64,000 bases of DNA from JACKAQ01 sp020634975 [NCBI: Calditrichia bacterium] (GCA_020634975.1 JACKAQ010000001.1:2604001-2668000), one strand, 5' to 3'; shown: positions 9,175 to 18,568, counted from the first letter of the stretch. Notes: generated by a model not told the origin, from the letters alone. Numbers and translations are program-made.

Positions 9175-10149
9175 ATGAGAGAAACCATGATACGTGAAGA
9201 TATCGTCATCGATCACTCGCGCAGCAATTTGCTGCACACCGTTTTGTTGCTCGGCAGCATGATGGGCTTGCTCGCGCTGCTGGGATTTTTGTTGAGCGGA
9301 ACAACCGGCGTTGTAATGGCGCTGGCAGCAGGCGTTTTCCTGTTCTTTTTCGGGCCGCGGATTTCGCCGCAACTGCTGTTGCGAATGTATCGTGCGCGGG
9401 CGCTTTCGCCAAACGAGGCACCGCAGTTGTATCGCATCGTGCAGGAGCTTGCCCGCCGCGCAAACCTGAAATTTATGCCAAAATTATTTTATATTCCCAG
9501 TCCGGTGATGAACGCGTTTGCAGCCGGCACCCGCAATCAGGCGGTGATTGCCGTAACCGACGGTTTGTTGCGAAAGATGGATTTGGCCGAGCTTTCCGGC
9601 GTGCTGGCGCACGAAATGAGCCACATCCGCAACAACGATATGCGGGTGATGGGCATTGCCGATCTGGTTGGGCGGATGACCGGCACATTCTCGCTGTTCG
9701 GGCAATTGCTGCTGTTTATCAACCTGCCGCTGCTGTTGATGGGCGAGGTTGCCATTTCGTGGATCGCGATTATTTTGCTGATTTTTGCGCCGACGCTCAG
9801 CAATTTGCTGCAAATGGCGCTGTCGCGAACCCGCGAATTCGATGCCGATTTGGGTGCAGCACAGCTCACCGGCGATCCCGCAGGGCTGGCTTCCGCGCTC
9901 CGCAAACTGGAATATTATCAGGGCAATTTATGGCAGCGCATTGTGTTTCCGGGGCAGCGCTCGCCGGAGCCGTCGCTGCTGCGCACTCATCCGCCAACGG
10001 CGGAGCGCGTCAAACGATTGTTGGCGCTGAAAGACGATTTCGGCTATTCACAACCGCCGTATCAGACCATTTCGAACGATGATATTTCCGGCGTATTTTC
10101 TTCCGTACAGCGCAATCCACGCTGGCACATGATGGGATTTTGGTATTGA
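9175..10149 (+). CDS. htpX: M48 family membrane zinc metalloprotease, HtpX-like
   Basis: 324 residues. Two N-terminal membrane helices (about 20-60) are followed by the M48 catalytic region with HEMSH at 146-150 (two zinc ligands and the catalytic Glu), two more helices, and the third zinc ligand in TREFDADLGA (Glu221). This is the HtpX layout: an inner-membrane protease acting in quality control of damaged membrane proteins. The ATG at 9175 gives the longest frame, but ATG at 9187 has a GAGA ribosome site and is equally possible. The 3' end overlaps the following lipoprotein gene by about 10 bp, so the two are probably translationally coupled. Confidence 0.88.
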   Translation: MRETMIREDIVIDHSRSNLLHTVLLLGSMMGLLALLGFLLSGTTGVVMALAAGVFLFFFGPRISPQLLLRMYRARALSPNEAPQLYRIVQELARRANLKFMPKLFYIPSPVMNAFAAGTRNQAVIAVTDGLLRKMDLAELSGVLAHEMSHIRNNDMRVMGIADLVGRMTGTFSLFGQLLLFINLPLLLMGEVAISWIAIILLIFAPTLSNLLQMALSRTREFDADLGAAQLTGDPAGLASALRKLEYYQGNLWQRIVFPGQRSPEPSLLRTHPPTAERVKRLLALKDDFGYSQPPYQTISNDDISGVFSSVQRNPRWHMMGFWY

Positions 10150-10757
10150 GAACGATTATAATTCTTTCGCTAAACTCAATAAAAATAGCCGTTTTCGTGC
10201 TGTTCGCATTACTCATTTCCGGCTGTGCGGGATCCCATATTGGCGCATCGGAACTGAACGATCCGCGCTACCGGATTTCCGGAAACGGGCGCAGCACCGG
10301 CGAAATGATGGCGCTGTTTATCTACGACAAAAATCAGGCGCTGTCGCCGGATCGCGTGTTGGAAATGGCGGAATTGTATATCGACGAAGCGGCGGCGGAG
10401 GGCATCAATCACGATGTTGCGTTTGTGCAAATGTGCCTCGAAACCGGATTTCTGCGCTACGGCGGCAGCGTTTACGAAAAGCAATACAATTTTGCCGGAC
10501 TCGGCGCAATCGGCGGTGGTGTTTCCGGCGAGCGATTTGCCAGCGCCCGCGTTGGCGTTCGCGCCCACATCCAGCATCTCAAAGCATACGCATCCGATCA
10601 ATCACTGAAACAACCGCTGGTCGATTCCCGCTTTTCGATGGTCCGGCGGGGATGTTGCCCGACCATTTTTCACCTCTCCGGAAATTGGGCGGCGGATAAA
10701 CGCTATGGGCAAAAATTGCAATCGCTGATCCGCGAGCTGCACAGTTTCGGCGGCTAA
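10140..10757 (+). CDS. Lipoprotein glucosaminidase (Bax/FlgJ-like)
   Basis: 205 residues starting from TTG at 10140 (TTG at 10146 also possible), overlapping the end of the htpX-like gene. A lipobox LISGC ends the signal sequence near residue 29. The mature part carries the glucosaminidase-family pattern: AAAEGINHDVAFVQMCLETG with the likely catalytic Glu, then the NFAGLGAIGG segment. The family cleaves glycan strands of peptidoglycan. The position beside a membrane protease suggests cell-wall or envelope turnover. Family assignment from these motifs; not tested. Confidence 0.75.
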   Translation: MVLRTIIILSLNSIKIAVFVLFALLISGCAGSHIGASELNDPRYRISGNGRSTGEMMALFIYDKNQALSPDRVLEMAELYIDEAAAEGINHDVAFVQMCLETGFLRYGGSVYEKQYNFAGLGAIGGGVSGERFASARVGVRAHIQHLKAYASDQSLKQPLVDSRFSMVRRGCCPTIFHLSGNWAADKRYGQKLQSLIRELHSFGG

Positions 10758-10820
10758 TCCGGTCGCAATTTCCCGGAAAAATTCATTCGTAATCATTTCC
10801 CATGTTGCCTATATTTTGGC

Positions 10821-11549
10821 ATGATTGGACAAAAACCGTATCTGCTGATTTCCCACCGGGGTGACAAGGTTCTGGCGCCGGAAAATACCATTAAAGCCAA
10901 CGAACTTGCGCTGAAACAGGGCGCAACCGGCCTGGAAGTGGATGTGCGGATGTGTCGCGATGGCGAGTTGGTGCTGATGCACGACCCCGTTTTGCGGCGC
11001 CATTTCCGGCGCTGGCAATCCGTCGCGATGACACCGCTGAACGAGCTGCAGCAGCTGCCGTTTGTCCGCGATTACGCGTTTCCGGATACGGTTTGCACGC
11101 TCGAACAATTTTTGGAGCATTTTCGCAACACTGTGCCGATCAATCTGGATGCCAAATTTTGGGGTGTTCAACCGGCGCGATTTGCCCGGCGATTGGTGGA
11201 ATTGGTGGAGCGGATGAAAATATACGACCAGATCTGGATTTCCTCCTTTAACCCATTGTTATTACATCGTTTAAAAGAATATAAACCGAACATTCGAACC
11301 GGTTATTTATTTCAGGATCCGGTGCGGGTGTATCAAATGATCGATCCGTTTCTGGAAAGCGATGCATGGCATCCGCATTTCAAAAATGCCACGCCACGGC
11401 TAATCGAACGCGCCCACCGGTTGAAAAAAGAAATTTACATCTGGACGGTCAACGATCCGGTTGTGCTGCAGCGCATCGAACGGTTTGAGTTCAACGGCAT
11501 CATCACCGACGAATATTTCCGCACCAAACCGCTGGAACCGGCGAAATGA
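10821..11549 (+). CDS. Glycerophosphodiester phosphodiesterase
   Basis: 242 residues of the GDPD TIM-barrel family. Visible residues are SHRGD (His12, Arg13), APENT (19-23), EVD (Glu39 and Asp41, metal ligands) and MHDP (His54, catalytic). It hydrolyses glycerophosphodiesters to sn-glycerol 3-phosphate and an alcohol. There is no signal peptide, so it is cytoplasmic, of the UgpQ type rather than periplasmic GlpQ. The stop overlaps the start of the next gene by 4 bp (ATGA), showing coupling with the pseudouridine synthase. Confidence 0.9.
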   Translation: MIGQKPYLLISHRGDKVLAPENTIKANELALKQGATGLEVDVRMCRDGELVLMHDPVLRRHFRRWQSVAMTPLNELQQLPFVRDYAFPDTVCTLEQFLEHFRNTVPINLDAKFWGVQPARFARRLVELVERMKIYDQIWISSFNPLLLHRLKEYKPNIRTGYLFQDPVRVYQMIDPFLESDAWHPHFKNATPRLIERAHRLKKEIYIWTVNDPVVLQRIERFEFNGIITDEYFRTKPLEPAK

Positions 11550-12256
11550 TTTCCCTGCCGATTTTGTATCGCGATGAATGGCTGGTCGCAGTTGATAAAC
11601 CGCCGGGTATTCACGTTCATCCCACCGCTTTTTCGCCAAATGAAGATAGCTGCATGCGCATGTTGCGCGATCAATTGGGGCAATGGGTTTTCACGATTCA
11701 CCGGTTGGATCGTGCCACTTCCGGCGTGTTGTTGTTCGCGTTGAACAGCGATGTGGCGACCGCAATTTCCGCGCAATTTGCCGGGCGGGAAGTGAAAAAA
11801 CGTTATCTGGCGATTGTGCGCGGTTATTTGCCGGAAGGTGAGCAGCGCATCGACCGGCCGCTGCGGGAGGAACCGCATTTGCCGCCGGCTGAAGCGATCA
11901 CCGTTTATCGCCGGCTGGCGACTGGCGAGCTTCCGGTGCCCACCGGCAAATTTCCCACTTCGAGGTTTTCACTGGCAGAAGTGCTGCCGCAAACCGGGCG
12001 AAAAAACCAGATTCGCCGCCATCTTGCGGGCATCTCCCACCCGATTATCGGCGATGTGCAATTTGGCGATGGTCGCCAAAACCGCATTTTCCGGGAAAAT
12101 TTGGACAGTCGCCAATTGTTGCTGTTGGCGATGAATCTGGAAATTACGCATCCGGTCAGCGCCAAAATATTGCAAATTTCTGCGCCGTTGCCGCAGGAAT
12201 TCCGGAAAATATTTGCCGCGTTTGGTTGGCCGGAAACAGTTGTTCCCCGCTGGTAA
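11546..12256 (+). CDS. RluA-family pseudouridine synthase, TruC-like
   Basis: 236 residues. Motif HRLDRATSG (52-60) holds the catalytic Asp55 of the RluA family. It lacks an S4 domain, and the opening LYRDEWLVAVDKPPGIHVHP matches the short TruC subfamily, which modifies U65 of tRNA; the specific target is inferred. The gene starts inside the end of the phosphodiesterase gene and is followed at 12323 by a strong terminator, so it ends the plus-strand run. Confidence 0.85.
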   Translation: MISLPILYRDEWLVAVDKPPGIHVHPTAFSPNEDSCMRMLRDQLGQWVFTIHRLDRATSGVLLFALNSDVATAISAQFAGREVKKRYLAIVRGYLPEGEQRIDRPLREEPHLPPAEAITVYRRLATGELPVPTGKFPTSRFSLAEVLPQTGRKNQIRRHLAGISHPIIGDVQFGDGRQNRIFRENLDSRQLLLLAMNLEITHPVSAKILQISAPLPQEFRKIFAAFGWPETVVPRW

Positions 12257-12322
12257 TCGCGGTTATTTTTTTTCAGAAACGACCCTTCGGCTTCGCTCAG
12301 GGTCCGGATTCAATAGCAAATA

Positions 12323-12358
12323 AAAACCCCGCAGACCGTTTCCGATTTGCGGGGTTTT
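12323..12358. terminator. Bidirectional intrinsic terminator
   Basis: AAAACCCCGCA (12323-12333) pairs with TGCGGGGTTTT (12348-12358). It lies between the convergent truC-like and FadL-like genes and has a T run on either side, so it can serve both strands. Confidence 0.9.
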
Positions 12359-12392
12359 GTGATGAGGTGTGGCTGTCAACATCTAAAATCAG

Positions 12393-13754
12393 TTAAAACC
12401 TGTATTTAAGCCCGACCAAAACTTTGTTTGTCGAGATATCTTCTTCGGTAATTCCCGGGGTCAGGGCGTCCTCGGATTCTTGTTTCCAACTGCCGTGTTG
12501 ATAGGTAACATCCAGCATCACAAAGCGATCCAGCACAAAGCCGATACCGCCGCTGATATATTTTTTATCGTAATCGTTGGAAACATCTTTTAGCGGAGAA
12601 GGCACCAGCGCGTAGCCGCCGCGCAGATACGCATTCATGTTGCGGAGATAAAATTCACCGCCCAAACGATATTCCATCGTAGCGCGGAAATTTTCGCGAA
12701 TGTAGTTGTTTTCGCTTTGGAGATCGGAAATTCCTGAGCTGCCGAGCGATTCATCGTCAAATTTGAATCGGGTTTGCGACCAGTCGCGATAGCGAAAACT
12801 GCCCGCCAGCGTGAACATGCGCTGCGAAACCGATGCGCCTGCATCAAAAACAAAGGGCGTTTTTACGTCATATTCAAATTGTCCGGGATCGAACTCAACT
12901 GGATCTTCGAAACCGTCGTCAAAAGCGAGGTTATCGTTTTCGGTGAACACTTCTTCAACAGTAAACGTCACCGGAAAATTGACCGCGCCACCGATTTTCA
13001 CACCCTGATTCAAATGGAACATCCCGCCGATTTTCATTCCCACCGCCGAGTAATCGGTGTTCAGGTTGCGTTCCAGCAAATAGCTGTCGAAATCCGCCGG
13101 AAATGTGTCGTAATTACCTTCTGTATCTTCCTGCAAGAAACTGAGTGAATAATCGCTTTCGCCGGTCCATGCGTTCAGGGTAATTCCCGCGGTAAAATTC
13201 GGGGAAAGCGCCATTCCGGCAGCCAAGCTCCACTGGTTCAGCCCGCCTTCGTCGCTGATGCGTTCGGTCTGGAATACGTCGCGGTCAAAATCATAATCGA
13301 CGTTATCTACCGTAAAAACTTGCCCGTTGCTTTCCCGGTTGAAACCGGAAAAAATGAGCTGCTGATCAAAATCTTTGACGCGGTTGTAACCGAGCGCCAT
13401 CACAAAACTGCCACGGGTGGTGGGCAAGGGAAAAGCGTAACCGAGCGAACGAAGCCGGGTGTAGTTCTGGCTTTCGTCGGTGAGGTTATCTTTAAACGTA
13501 GCGCTATTATTGTATTGTAAATGCGATACTTCGCCGTAAAACTGGGATTTGTTCAAGTCCGCCAGACCGGCAGGATTCCAGTAAATGGCGGTGTAATCAT
13601 CCGCAACACCGGCGTATGCGCCACCCATTGACAGCGCGCGTGCGCCAAACCCGTTTTCGTCCTGCACAATTCTCACGGCATCGAACGCGTTTTGGGCAAA
13701 ACCAGTGGCTCCAAAAATAATCAGTATCCAAAAAATCACACTTATGCGTTTCAT
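12393..13754 (-). CDS. FadL/OmpP1-like outer-membrane beta-barrel
   Basis: 453 residues with a signal peptide (ends FGATGFAQ). The N-terminal mature part, GARALSMGGAYAGVADDYTAIYWNPAGLA in outline, has the small-residue plug pattern and the YWNPAGL motif shared by FadL/TodX and PorV-type barrels. The protein ends in an aromatic residue (KYRF), as expected for outer-membrane insertion. A ribosome site GGAAGGAG precedes the ATG. These barrels carry hydrophobic compounds or act in secretion; which applies here is not visible. It is read alone, with the terminator at 12323 downstream. Confidence 0.8.
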   Translation of the reverse strand: MKRISVIFWILIIFGATGFAQNAFDAVRIVQDENGFGARALSMGGAYAGVADDYTAIYWNPAGLADLNKSQFYGEVSHLQYNNSATFKDNLTDESQNYTRLRSLGYAFPLPTTRGSFVMALGYNRVKDFDQQLIFSGFNRESNGQVFTVDNVDYDFDRDVFQTERISDEGGLNQWSLAAGMALSPNFTAGITLNAWTGESDYSLSFLQEDTEGNYDTFPADFDSYLLERNLNTDYSAVGMKIGGMFHLNQGVKIGGAVNFPVTFTVEEVFTENDNLAFDDGFEDPVEFDPGQFEYDVKTPFVFDAGASVSQRMFTLAGSFRYRDWSQTRFKFDDESLGSSGISDLQSENNYIRENFRATMEYRLGGEFYLRNMNAYLRGGYALVPSPLKDVSNDYDKKYISGGIGFVLDRFVMLDVTYQHGSWKQESEDALTPGITEEDISTNKVLVGLKYRF

Positions 13755-14176
13755 CTTGTGTTTACTCCTTCCTCAATGACGCTAAAATATCTGTTAATAT
13801 TACGGTCTCAAAAGTCATTGGATGCATCAATTATAATATTGTTGAAAGTTTAATAATTGCCCGCCAGCCGGCTTCGGTTGCCGGATGGAAAGTTGTAAAA
13901 TAAGTGGTTTGGGAAATGCTGCGCCGGGAACGGACGCAGGAGATAGGTGCCGGGCGTGGTTTGCAATTCCGCCCAAAATTAACACGGAGCTATCCGCTGT
14001 TGATGCGAACAGCTCCGCTGAAGTAGAAGGTGCCAAAGTTGGTTGAACAATTGCCAATGAGCATAGAATATTCCGGAACGCATGCAATGTCATGATTTCA
14101 CCTCTGTGCGAAAAAGTTGCTGTAATCGTTGGCACTCGAAATTCCGTTGCTCAGGCGGCTGTGTTCATGTATTGCG
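13755..14176. other. Intergenic stretch between two envelope genes
   Basis: 422 bases between the Ser/Arg-rich lipoprotein and the FadL-like gene. It holds the upstream region of the FadL-like gene and one possible 88-codon minus-strand frame, listed separately. I saw no hairpin terminator or repeat. Confidence 0.5.
13827..14093 (-). CDS. Possible small protein, 88 residues
   Basis: A minus-strand frame opens with ATG at 14093 after a good ribosome site (AGAGGTG, 6 bases upstream). The start MTLHAFRNILCSLAIVQPT could be a weak signal sequence; the rest is proline- and serine-rich without recognisable domain. It sits between two envelope genes on the same strand. The strong ribosome site is the only real support, and composition is not clearly coding. 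Confidence 0.3.
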   Translation of the reverse strand: MTLHAFRNILCSLAIVQPTLAPSTSAELFASTADSSVLILGGIANHARHLSPASVPGAAFPKPLILQLSIRQPKPAGGQLLNFQQYYN

Positions 14177-15397
14177 TTAATCGTTCCGTTTGGAACTGCG
14201 TTTGCTTGATGACGACGAGCTGCTTTTGCTGCTGCCCGATGATGACCGGGAAGACGAGCTTCTGGCAGAGCTGCCGCTACTTTTGGATGACGAACCGCTG
14301 CGAACAGAACTGCTGCTACTGCTTTTGCTGCTCCGTGAGGATGAACTGCGTACGGAACGATCGTTGTTGCTGCTGCGTGTGCTGCGGCTGCTACGGGCGT
14401 TTTTGTCCGATGATTTCCGGTTACCGGATGAACGCACGCCGCTGTCGCCGGAGCGTTTGGATGTGCTGTTCCGATACGACCGGTCGCTGCTGCGGCTGCT
14501 GCGGCTTCGGGTTGCTTCTGTGTTGCGATCCCTTGAGCTGCTGCTGCGCCGTACTGTTTCACGCCGTGTGGATGAATTGCGATCGTTGCTGTTCAAGCCT
14601 TCGCGCGGATTTTTGCGGTTGACTTCGCGGCGGGTTGCGCTATTTTCCCGGCTGCCGCGATCGGGGTTGTAAACCACCGGCGGACGTTGGACGGAACCGC
14701 GGTCGCTGACAGTGCCGCCACCGTATTCACCATTGCGATCAGTTCTTGAAGTGTAGCCATCATTTCCGGTGCGGGTTGTGCCCGGACGACGGGTGTCCCA
14801 ATCACGTTTGCGATAGGGAATCGGGTCGTGATAGGTTCCGCGATATCCGTAATCACCATACCACCACGGATCCCAATACACCGGATGATGCCATGCCCAA
14901 CCCGGATGATAATAGTACGGCGGGCAAGTCCAGACAGTGTATCGCCAATCCCACGGATCATACCAGAACGGGTCCCAGCCATAATATGTGGTGTAGCGAT
15001 AGTAGCGCGGATAGTAGGTGTATCGCGGATGATAGCGCCAGAACGGATCGTCAAAACCGATGTAAATGCGGACATCCGGATTCGGATTGAACAATCGCGG
15101 ATCGTAATAAATGTCAGCAGTTTCGTCATAAATGTAATATGCGCCGGATTCAGCATATTCTTCATCATCGTCGTAATACACTGTTCCGTCGCTGTCTTCG
15201 TTCGCATAGCCTTCGTTTTCGGCGTAATAATCGCTGTCAGCCGGCTCTTCCGATTCGTAGCGATCGCCATAATCTTCGTAACGCTCCCGCTCCGGTGACT
15301 GGCTGGCAGGACTGCCAAGCTGGGTATAACAGCTTGAGAAAATTGCCAGCATCGTTCCTAATGCGGCAACGTTCAGCCATTGTTTCAAGTTTTTCAT
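14177..15397 (-). CDS. Lipoprotein with acidic, Tyr/Trp-rich core and Ser/Arg-rich tail
   Basis: 406 residues in three blocks. A lipoprotein signal ends in FSSC (Cys about 23). Residues about 30-95 are acidic (many Asp, Glu, Tyr). Residues about 100-185 are rich in Tyr, Trp, Pro and His, as in YYHPGWAWHHPVYWDPWWYG. The last 190 residues or so are almost only Ser, Arg, Lys, Asn and Asp, ending in runs such as SSKSSSSSSSKRSS. The tail resembles an intrinsically disordered, highly basic brush. No enzyme motif is present. A surface adhesive, mineral-binding or matrix-interacting role is possible but not shown. Similar Tyr/Trp-rich lipoproteins occur in related phyla as unnamed proteins. Confidence 0.75.
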   Translation of the reverse strand: MKNLKQWLNVAALGTMLAIFSSCYTQLGSPASQSPERERYEDYGDRYESEEPADSDYYAENEGYANEDSDGTVYYDDDEEYAESGAYYIYDETADIYYDPRLFNPNPDVRIYIGFDDPFWRYHPRYTYYPRYYRYTTYYGWDPFWYDPWDWRYTVWTCPPYYYHPGWAWHHPVYWDPWWYGDYGYRGTYHDPIPYRKRDWDTRRPGTTRTGNDGYTSRTDRNGEYGGGTVSDRGSVQRPPVVYNPDRGSRENSATRREVNRKNPREGLNSNDRNSSTRRETVRRSSSSRDRNTEATRSRSSRSSDRSYRNSTSKRSGDSGVRSSGNRKSSDKNARSSRSTRSSNNDRSVRSSSSRSSKSSSSSSVRSGSSSKSSGSSARSSSSRSSSGSSKSSSSSSSKRSSKRND

Positions 15398-15572
15398 AGT
15401 GCACCTTCCCTTTCTATAATCACTTCACTTATATCTTGTTCAACTATTATACCATGTTTTGAAGCTAAAATGTCCATAAAATCTCAAATCGTTGATTTTA
15501 AAGGAATTATCAAAAATATTTAATTCGTTTTACGTTACATCCCGTTGCCGGATTGATAACAAAGTTTACGGT

Positions 15573-17036
15573 TTACTGTTTACTTTGTTTATATATTGTC
15601 GAATCGATTTGATAGCGTTGCAGCTTTTTGTGCAATCCCAGCCGGCTCAACCCGAGTTGCTGGGCAACTTTGGTAATATTTCCGCTGTGCGATTCCATTG
15701 CTTCGCGGATGTAAAACGCTTCCATCTGTTCAACAATATCTTTCAGCGATTGATCATTTCCCGGCGAAACAGCCGGTTGCGCACCGTTTCCTTCAAACAT
15801 ATCGATTTGCGAAGCCAGCAGATCCGGCGAGATAATGCCGGATGCGTCTGCGAGCGTTACTGCGCGCTCCACCAGATTTTCCAGCTGCCGAACGTTGCCG
15901 GGATAATCGCCGCTCATCAACCGCGCGATGGCTTCGTTGGAAAATTGCAACCCAGATTTACCCAGCTTGATTGCAAATTTTTCCAGAAAATAGCGCGCCA
16001 GCAGGGGAATATCCTCGCGCCGTTCCCGCAGCGGCGGAATCCGCACCGGAAAAACGTTCAGCCGGTAATACAAATCTTTGCGAAATTCGCCGGTTTCGAT
16101 GGCTGCCAGCAGATCGCGATTGGCGGCGGAAACCACCCGAACATCCACATTAATGGTTTTTTCGGAGCCGACCGGATGAATTTCGCCTTCCTGCAGTGCC
16201 CGCAACAGCCGTTGTTGCATCGCCGGCGATGTGTCGGCAATTTCGTCGAGAAAAATCGTGCCGCCATCGGCGATCTCGAACAGCCCTTTTTTGTCGCCGG
16301 TTGCGCCGGTGAAAGCGCCTTTCACATGCCCGAACAGCTCGCTTTCCAGCAGCGAATCCGGCATTGCGCCGCAGTTTTGGGCAACAAACATTTTATCTTT
16401 TCGCGGTCCGTTAAAATGAATCGCCTTGGCGATCAGCTCTTTTCCGGTGCCGGTTTCGCCGAGCAGCAGCACTGTGGTGTCCGTTGGGATCACTTTTTCC
16501 AGCATCCGGAACACTTGCTGCATCGCCGGACTTTGCCCGATGATGTGTTCAAACGTATATTGTTTTCGCGCTTCGCGATGCAATACCGTGTTTTCTGCGC
16601 TGAGTCGCTGGTTGGCGGTTGCCAGTTCCTGCATCAGTCGGTTGTTTTCGCGGATCAGCCGGGTTTGGTCCACCGCACGCTGAATCACCAGCCGCAAATC
16701 TTCCGGTTCCCACGGTTTGTTGATGTAATAAAATACTTTGCCATCGTTGATTGCCTGCACAATCGCTTCGATGTCGGTGTAGCCCGTAATCATCACCCGC
16801 GTTGTGTCCGGCTGGATTTCCAGCGCCTGCTGAAACAGCGAAACGCCGGTCATTTCCGGCATTCGTTGATCGGCTAAAATGACGTCCACATGTTCGCGGC
16901 GCAATACTTCCAGCGCGGAATAACCGTTCAGCGACAGCACAACGTCAAATTCACGCCGCAGCGTGCGGAAAATAGCATTCAGGCTGGACTGTTCATCATC
17001 TACTGCCAGTACTTTTGGTCGTTGAGATTCGTTCAT
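15573..17036 (-). CDS. NtrC-family sigma-54 response regulator
   Basis: 487 residues. The receiver domain spans 8-125 with DD at 13-14, phospho-acceptor Asp56 and the conserved Lys107. A coiled linker follows, then the AAA+ activator domain (163-400) with Walker A GETGTGKE (193-200), GAFTGA (240-245) and FLDEIAD as Walker B. A Fis-type HTH lies at about 440-480. It activates sigma-54 promoters after phosphorylation. No histidine kinase gene adjoins it, so its partner is elsewhere; an orphan kinase lies at 24841. The receiver resembles the HupR/RpfG-type with INKPWEPEDL. The neighbouring upstream gene is divergent. Confidence 0.92.
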   Translation of the reverse strand: MNESQRPKVLAVDDEQSSLNAIFRTLRREFDVVLSLNGYSALEVLRREHVDVILADQRMPEMTGVSLFQQALEIQPDTTRVMITGYTDIEAIVQAINDGKVFYYINKPWEPEDLRLVIQRAVDQTRLIRENNRLMQELATANQRLSAENTVLHREARKQYTFEHIIGQSPAMQQVFRMLEKVIPTDTTVLLLGETGTGKELIAKAIHFNGPRKDKMFVAQNCGAMPDSLLESELFGHVKGAFTGATGDKKGLFEIADGGTIFLDEIADTSPAMQQRLLRALQEGEIHPVGSEKTINVDVRVVSAANRDLLAAIETGEFRKDLYYRLNVFPVRIPPLRERREDIPLLARYFLEKFAIKLGKSGLQFSNEAIARLMSGDYPGNVRQLENLVERAVTLADASGIISPDLLASQIDMFEGNGAQPAVSPGNDQSLKDIVEQMEAFYIREAMESHSGNITKVAQQLGLSRLGLHKKLQRYQIDSTIYKQSKQ

Positions 17037-17228
17037 TCACTTTTATCGTATTCGGTTGAGTTCGGGCAATCACGTCTGTTAAATTAGACGCATTTCAATA
17101 TAAGTGCGTTTACAACAATTTTAAAGTGATCATTAAAGAACCACCCAAAAAGTTTTTTTTGAAAATTGCGCAAATTGTTGCTATATATGGCATCGGATTG
17201 TTGGGTTTCCGGAAAAAGGAGATAACGG

Positions 17229-17555
17229 TTGGAAAAAGTTTACGAACGAATTGCCGAATATGAAACACGGCTGGCCTATTTGAAAGGGCAAACGGACACC
17301 GGTGGCTCCCAATATTTGAGCAAAGAGCACGTTGCTGAATCGGAGGCGCTGGAAAGCAAAATTACCGAAATGAAATCTGTGCTTGCGGAATTTGAGGGGC
17401 AATTTTGCGGCGATTACCCGAGTTTGAAACCGGAGAAAAAGAAAAAATCGAAAGCCCCTGCCAAAGCCGATGACAGCGGTGCCGGCTGCATGATGTTGGG
17501 CGTTATCGCTCTGGCGATTGCTTTTGTCGTGTTTTTGGTGATGCTCAATCAGTAA
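17229..17555 (+). CDS. Small tail-anchored coiled-coil protein
   Basis: 108 residues from a TTG with an AAAGGAG ribosome site 6-7 bases upstream. The N-terminal 65 residues are charged and helical (heptad-like, two arms separated by a Gly-Ser stretch). A lysine-rich linker (KPEKKKKSKAPAKA) leads to one C-terminal membrane helix ending at the stop. It should be anchored in the inner membrane with its body in the cytoplasm. Family not recognised. It is followed 77 bp later by the metallophosphoesterase gene. Confidence 0.7.
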   Translation: MEKVYERIAEYETRLAYLKGQTDTGGSQYLSKEHVAESEALESKITEMKSVLAEFEGQFCGDYPSLKPEKKKKSKAPAKADDSGAGCMMLGVIALAIAFVVFLVMLNQ

Positions 17556-17632
17556 AAAATGATAAAAAAACGGATCTTTAAATCGCTGATTTTCATATAA
17601 TTATCGGCGAAACAAAAATAATGGAATATTGA

Positions 17633-18568
17633 ATGGACGCGCAGAATTTGCCGAAAATTCCGCCCCCTAAAAAAATTACGCCACTAAAGCGAACCGTTGC
17701 ATATCTGTGCGGTTTGCTGGCGGAACGCACCAATTATTTTCAGTTCACCGGAACCTTTGATTGGGAAATTCACCGTGTTTCGGTTCCGCTGCCGCAGCTA
17801 TCTGCGGGAAAAACCATCCGCATGTTGCACCTCTCCGATTTCCATGTTTCGCGGGTTGTGCCGCTCCGGTTTATCGAAAACGCCATCGATTTGGGATTGG
17901 CGCAACAGCCCGATATCATCTGCCTCACCGGCGATTATGTAACCCACAAAATGCCGGACGACATCCAAAAATTTCGTGACATTTTAGCGAAACTGCCGGC
18001 GGCTGCGCCAACATTCGCGATTTTTGGCAATCACGATTGTTGTTATCCTGGCAAATCTCCGGCTGATTTTATTGATACATTATCAGTGGGAAGATTGCTC
18101 AACGATGCCGGAATTACCCTGCTGTTCAACCGCAGCGAAACCGTATCCGTGCAGGGCGAAACCCTGCAAATCGCCGGACTCGGCGATCTCGCTTCGCGAA
18201 ATATGTTGCCGGAACATGCGTTGCAATTGAAACAACCGTCGCGGTTGGCTGTTGCCGAAACACCGGAATTACCCGACGAAACCACGGATTCGCCGGTCAT
18301 TTTGCTCTCCCACAATCCGGACACGAAAGCATTTCTCAAAAAATATCGCTGGGATTTGATGCTGTGTGGCCACGCTCACGGCGGGCAATTGCACATTCCG
18401 GGCGTCGGTGCGCTGTATGCGCCCATTTCTGATATGCGGTTTTTGGAAGGGTTGCATCGTTGGGAAAATCGCTGGATTTACGTGACGCGCGGCATCGGAA
18501 ATGTGCACGGCATTCGCATCAATTGCCGCCCGTGGATCAGCGTTGTGGAACTTCAGGGGAAAAATTAG
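17633..18568 (+). CDS. Calcineurin-like metallophosphoesterase (YkuE/LpxG-like)
   Basis: 311 residues. The metal-binding motifs appear in order: LSDFHVS (DxH), GDYV (GDxx), FGNHD (GNHD), LSHNPD and GHAHGGQ. A hydrophobic N-terminal stretch (about 22-30) could associate with the membrane. The YkuE/LpxG group includes UDP-2,3-diacylglucosamine pyrophosphohydrolases of lipid A synthesis, so a role in lipid A or another nucleotide-lipid is plausible but not established. Its stop codon overlaps, on the opposite strand, the stop of the AI-2E family gene, leaving no space for a terminator. Confidence 0.85.
   Translation: MDAQNLPKIPPPKKITPLKRTVAYLCGLLAERTNYFQFTGTFDWEIHRVSVPLPQLSAGKTIRMLHLSDFHVSRVVPLRFIENAIDLGLAQQPDIICLTGDYVTHKMPDDIQKFRDILAKLPAAAPTFAIFGNHDCCYPGKSPADFIDTLSVGRLLNDAGITLLFNRSETVSVQGETLQIAGLGDLASRNMLPEHALQLKQPSRLAVAETPELPDETTDSPVILLSHNPDTKAFLKKYRWDLMLCGHAHGGQLHIPGVGALYAPISDMRFLEGLHRWENRWIYVTRGIGNVHGIRINCRPWISVVELQGKN

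Noticed and set aside
14092-14622. Cysteine-rich plus-strand frame of 176 codons, superficially like a small metal-binding protein
   Set aside because: It is the antisense of the Ser/Arg-rich tail; its Cys, Leu and Arg runs follow from repeated AGC/TCC-type serine codons on the other strand.
15492-16877. A 461-codon open frame on the plus strand
   Set aside because: It lies exactly opposite the NtrC-type regulator, whose domains and motifs are complete; the plus-strand translation shows no family and is Phe/Asn/Arg-rich as antisense frames here are.
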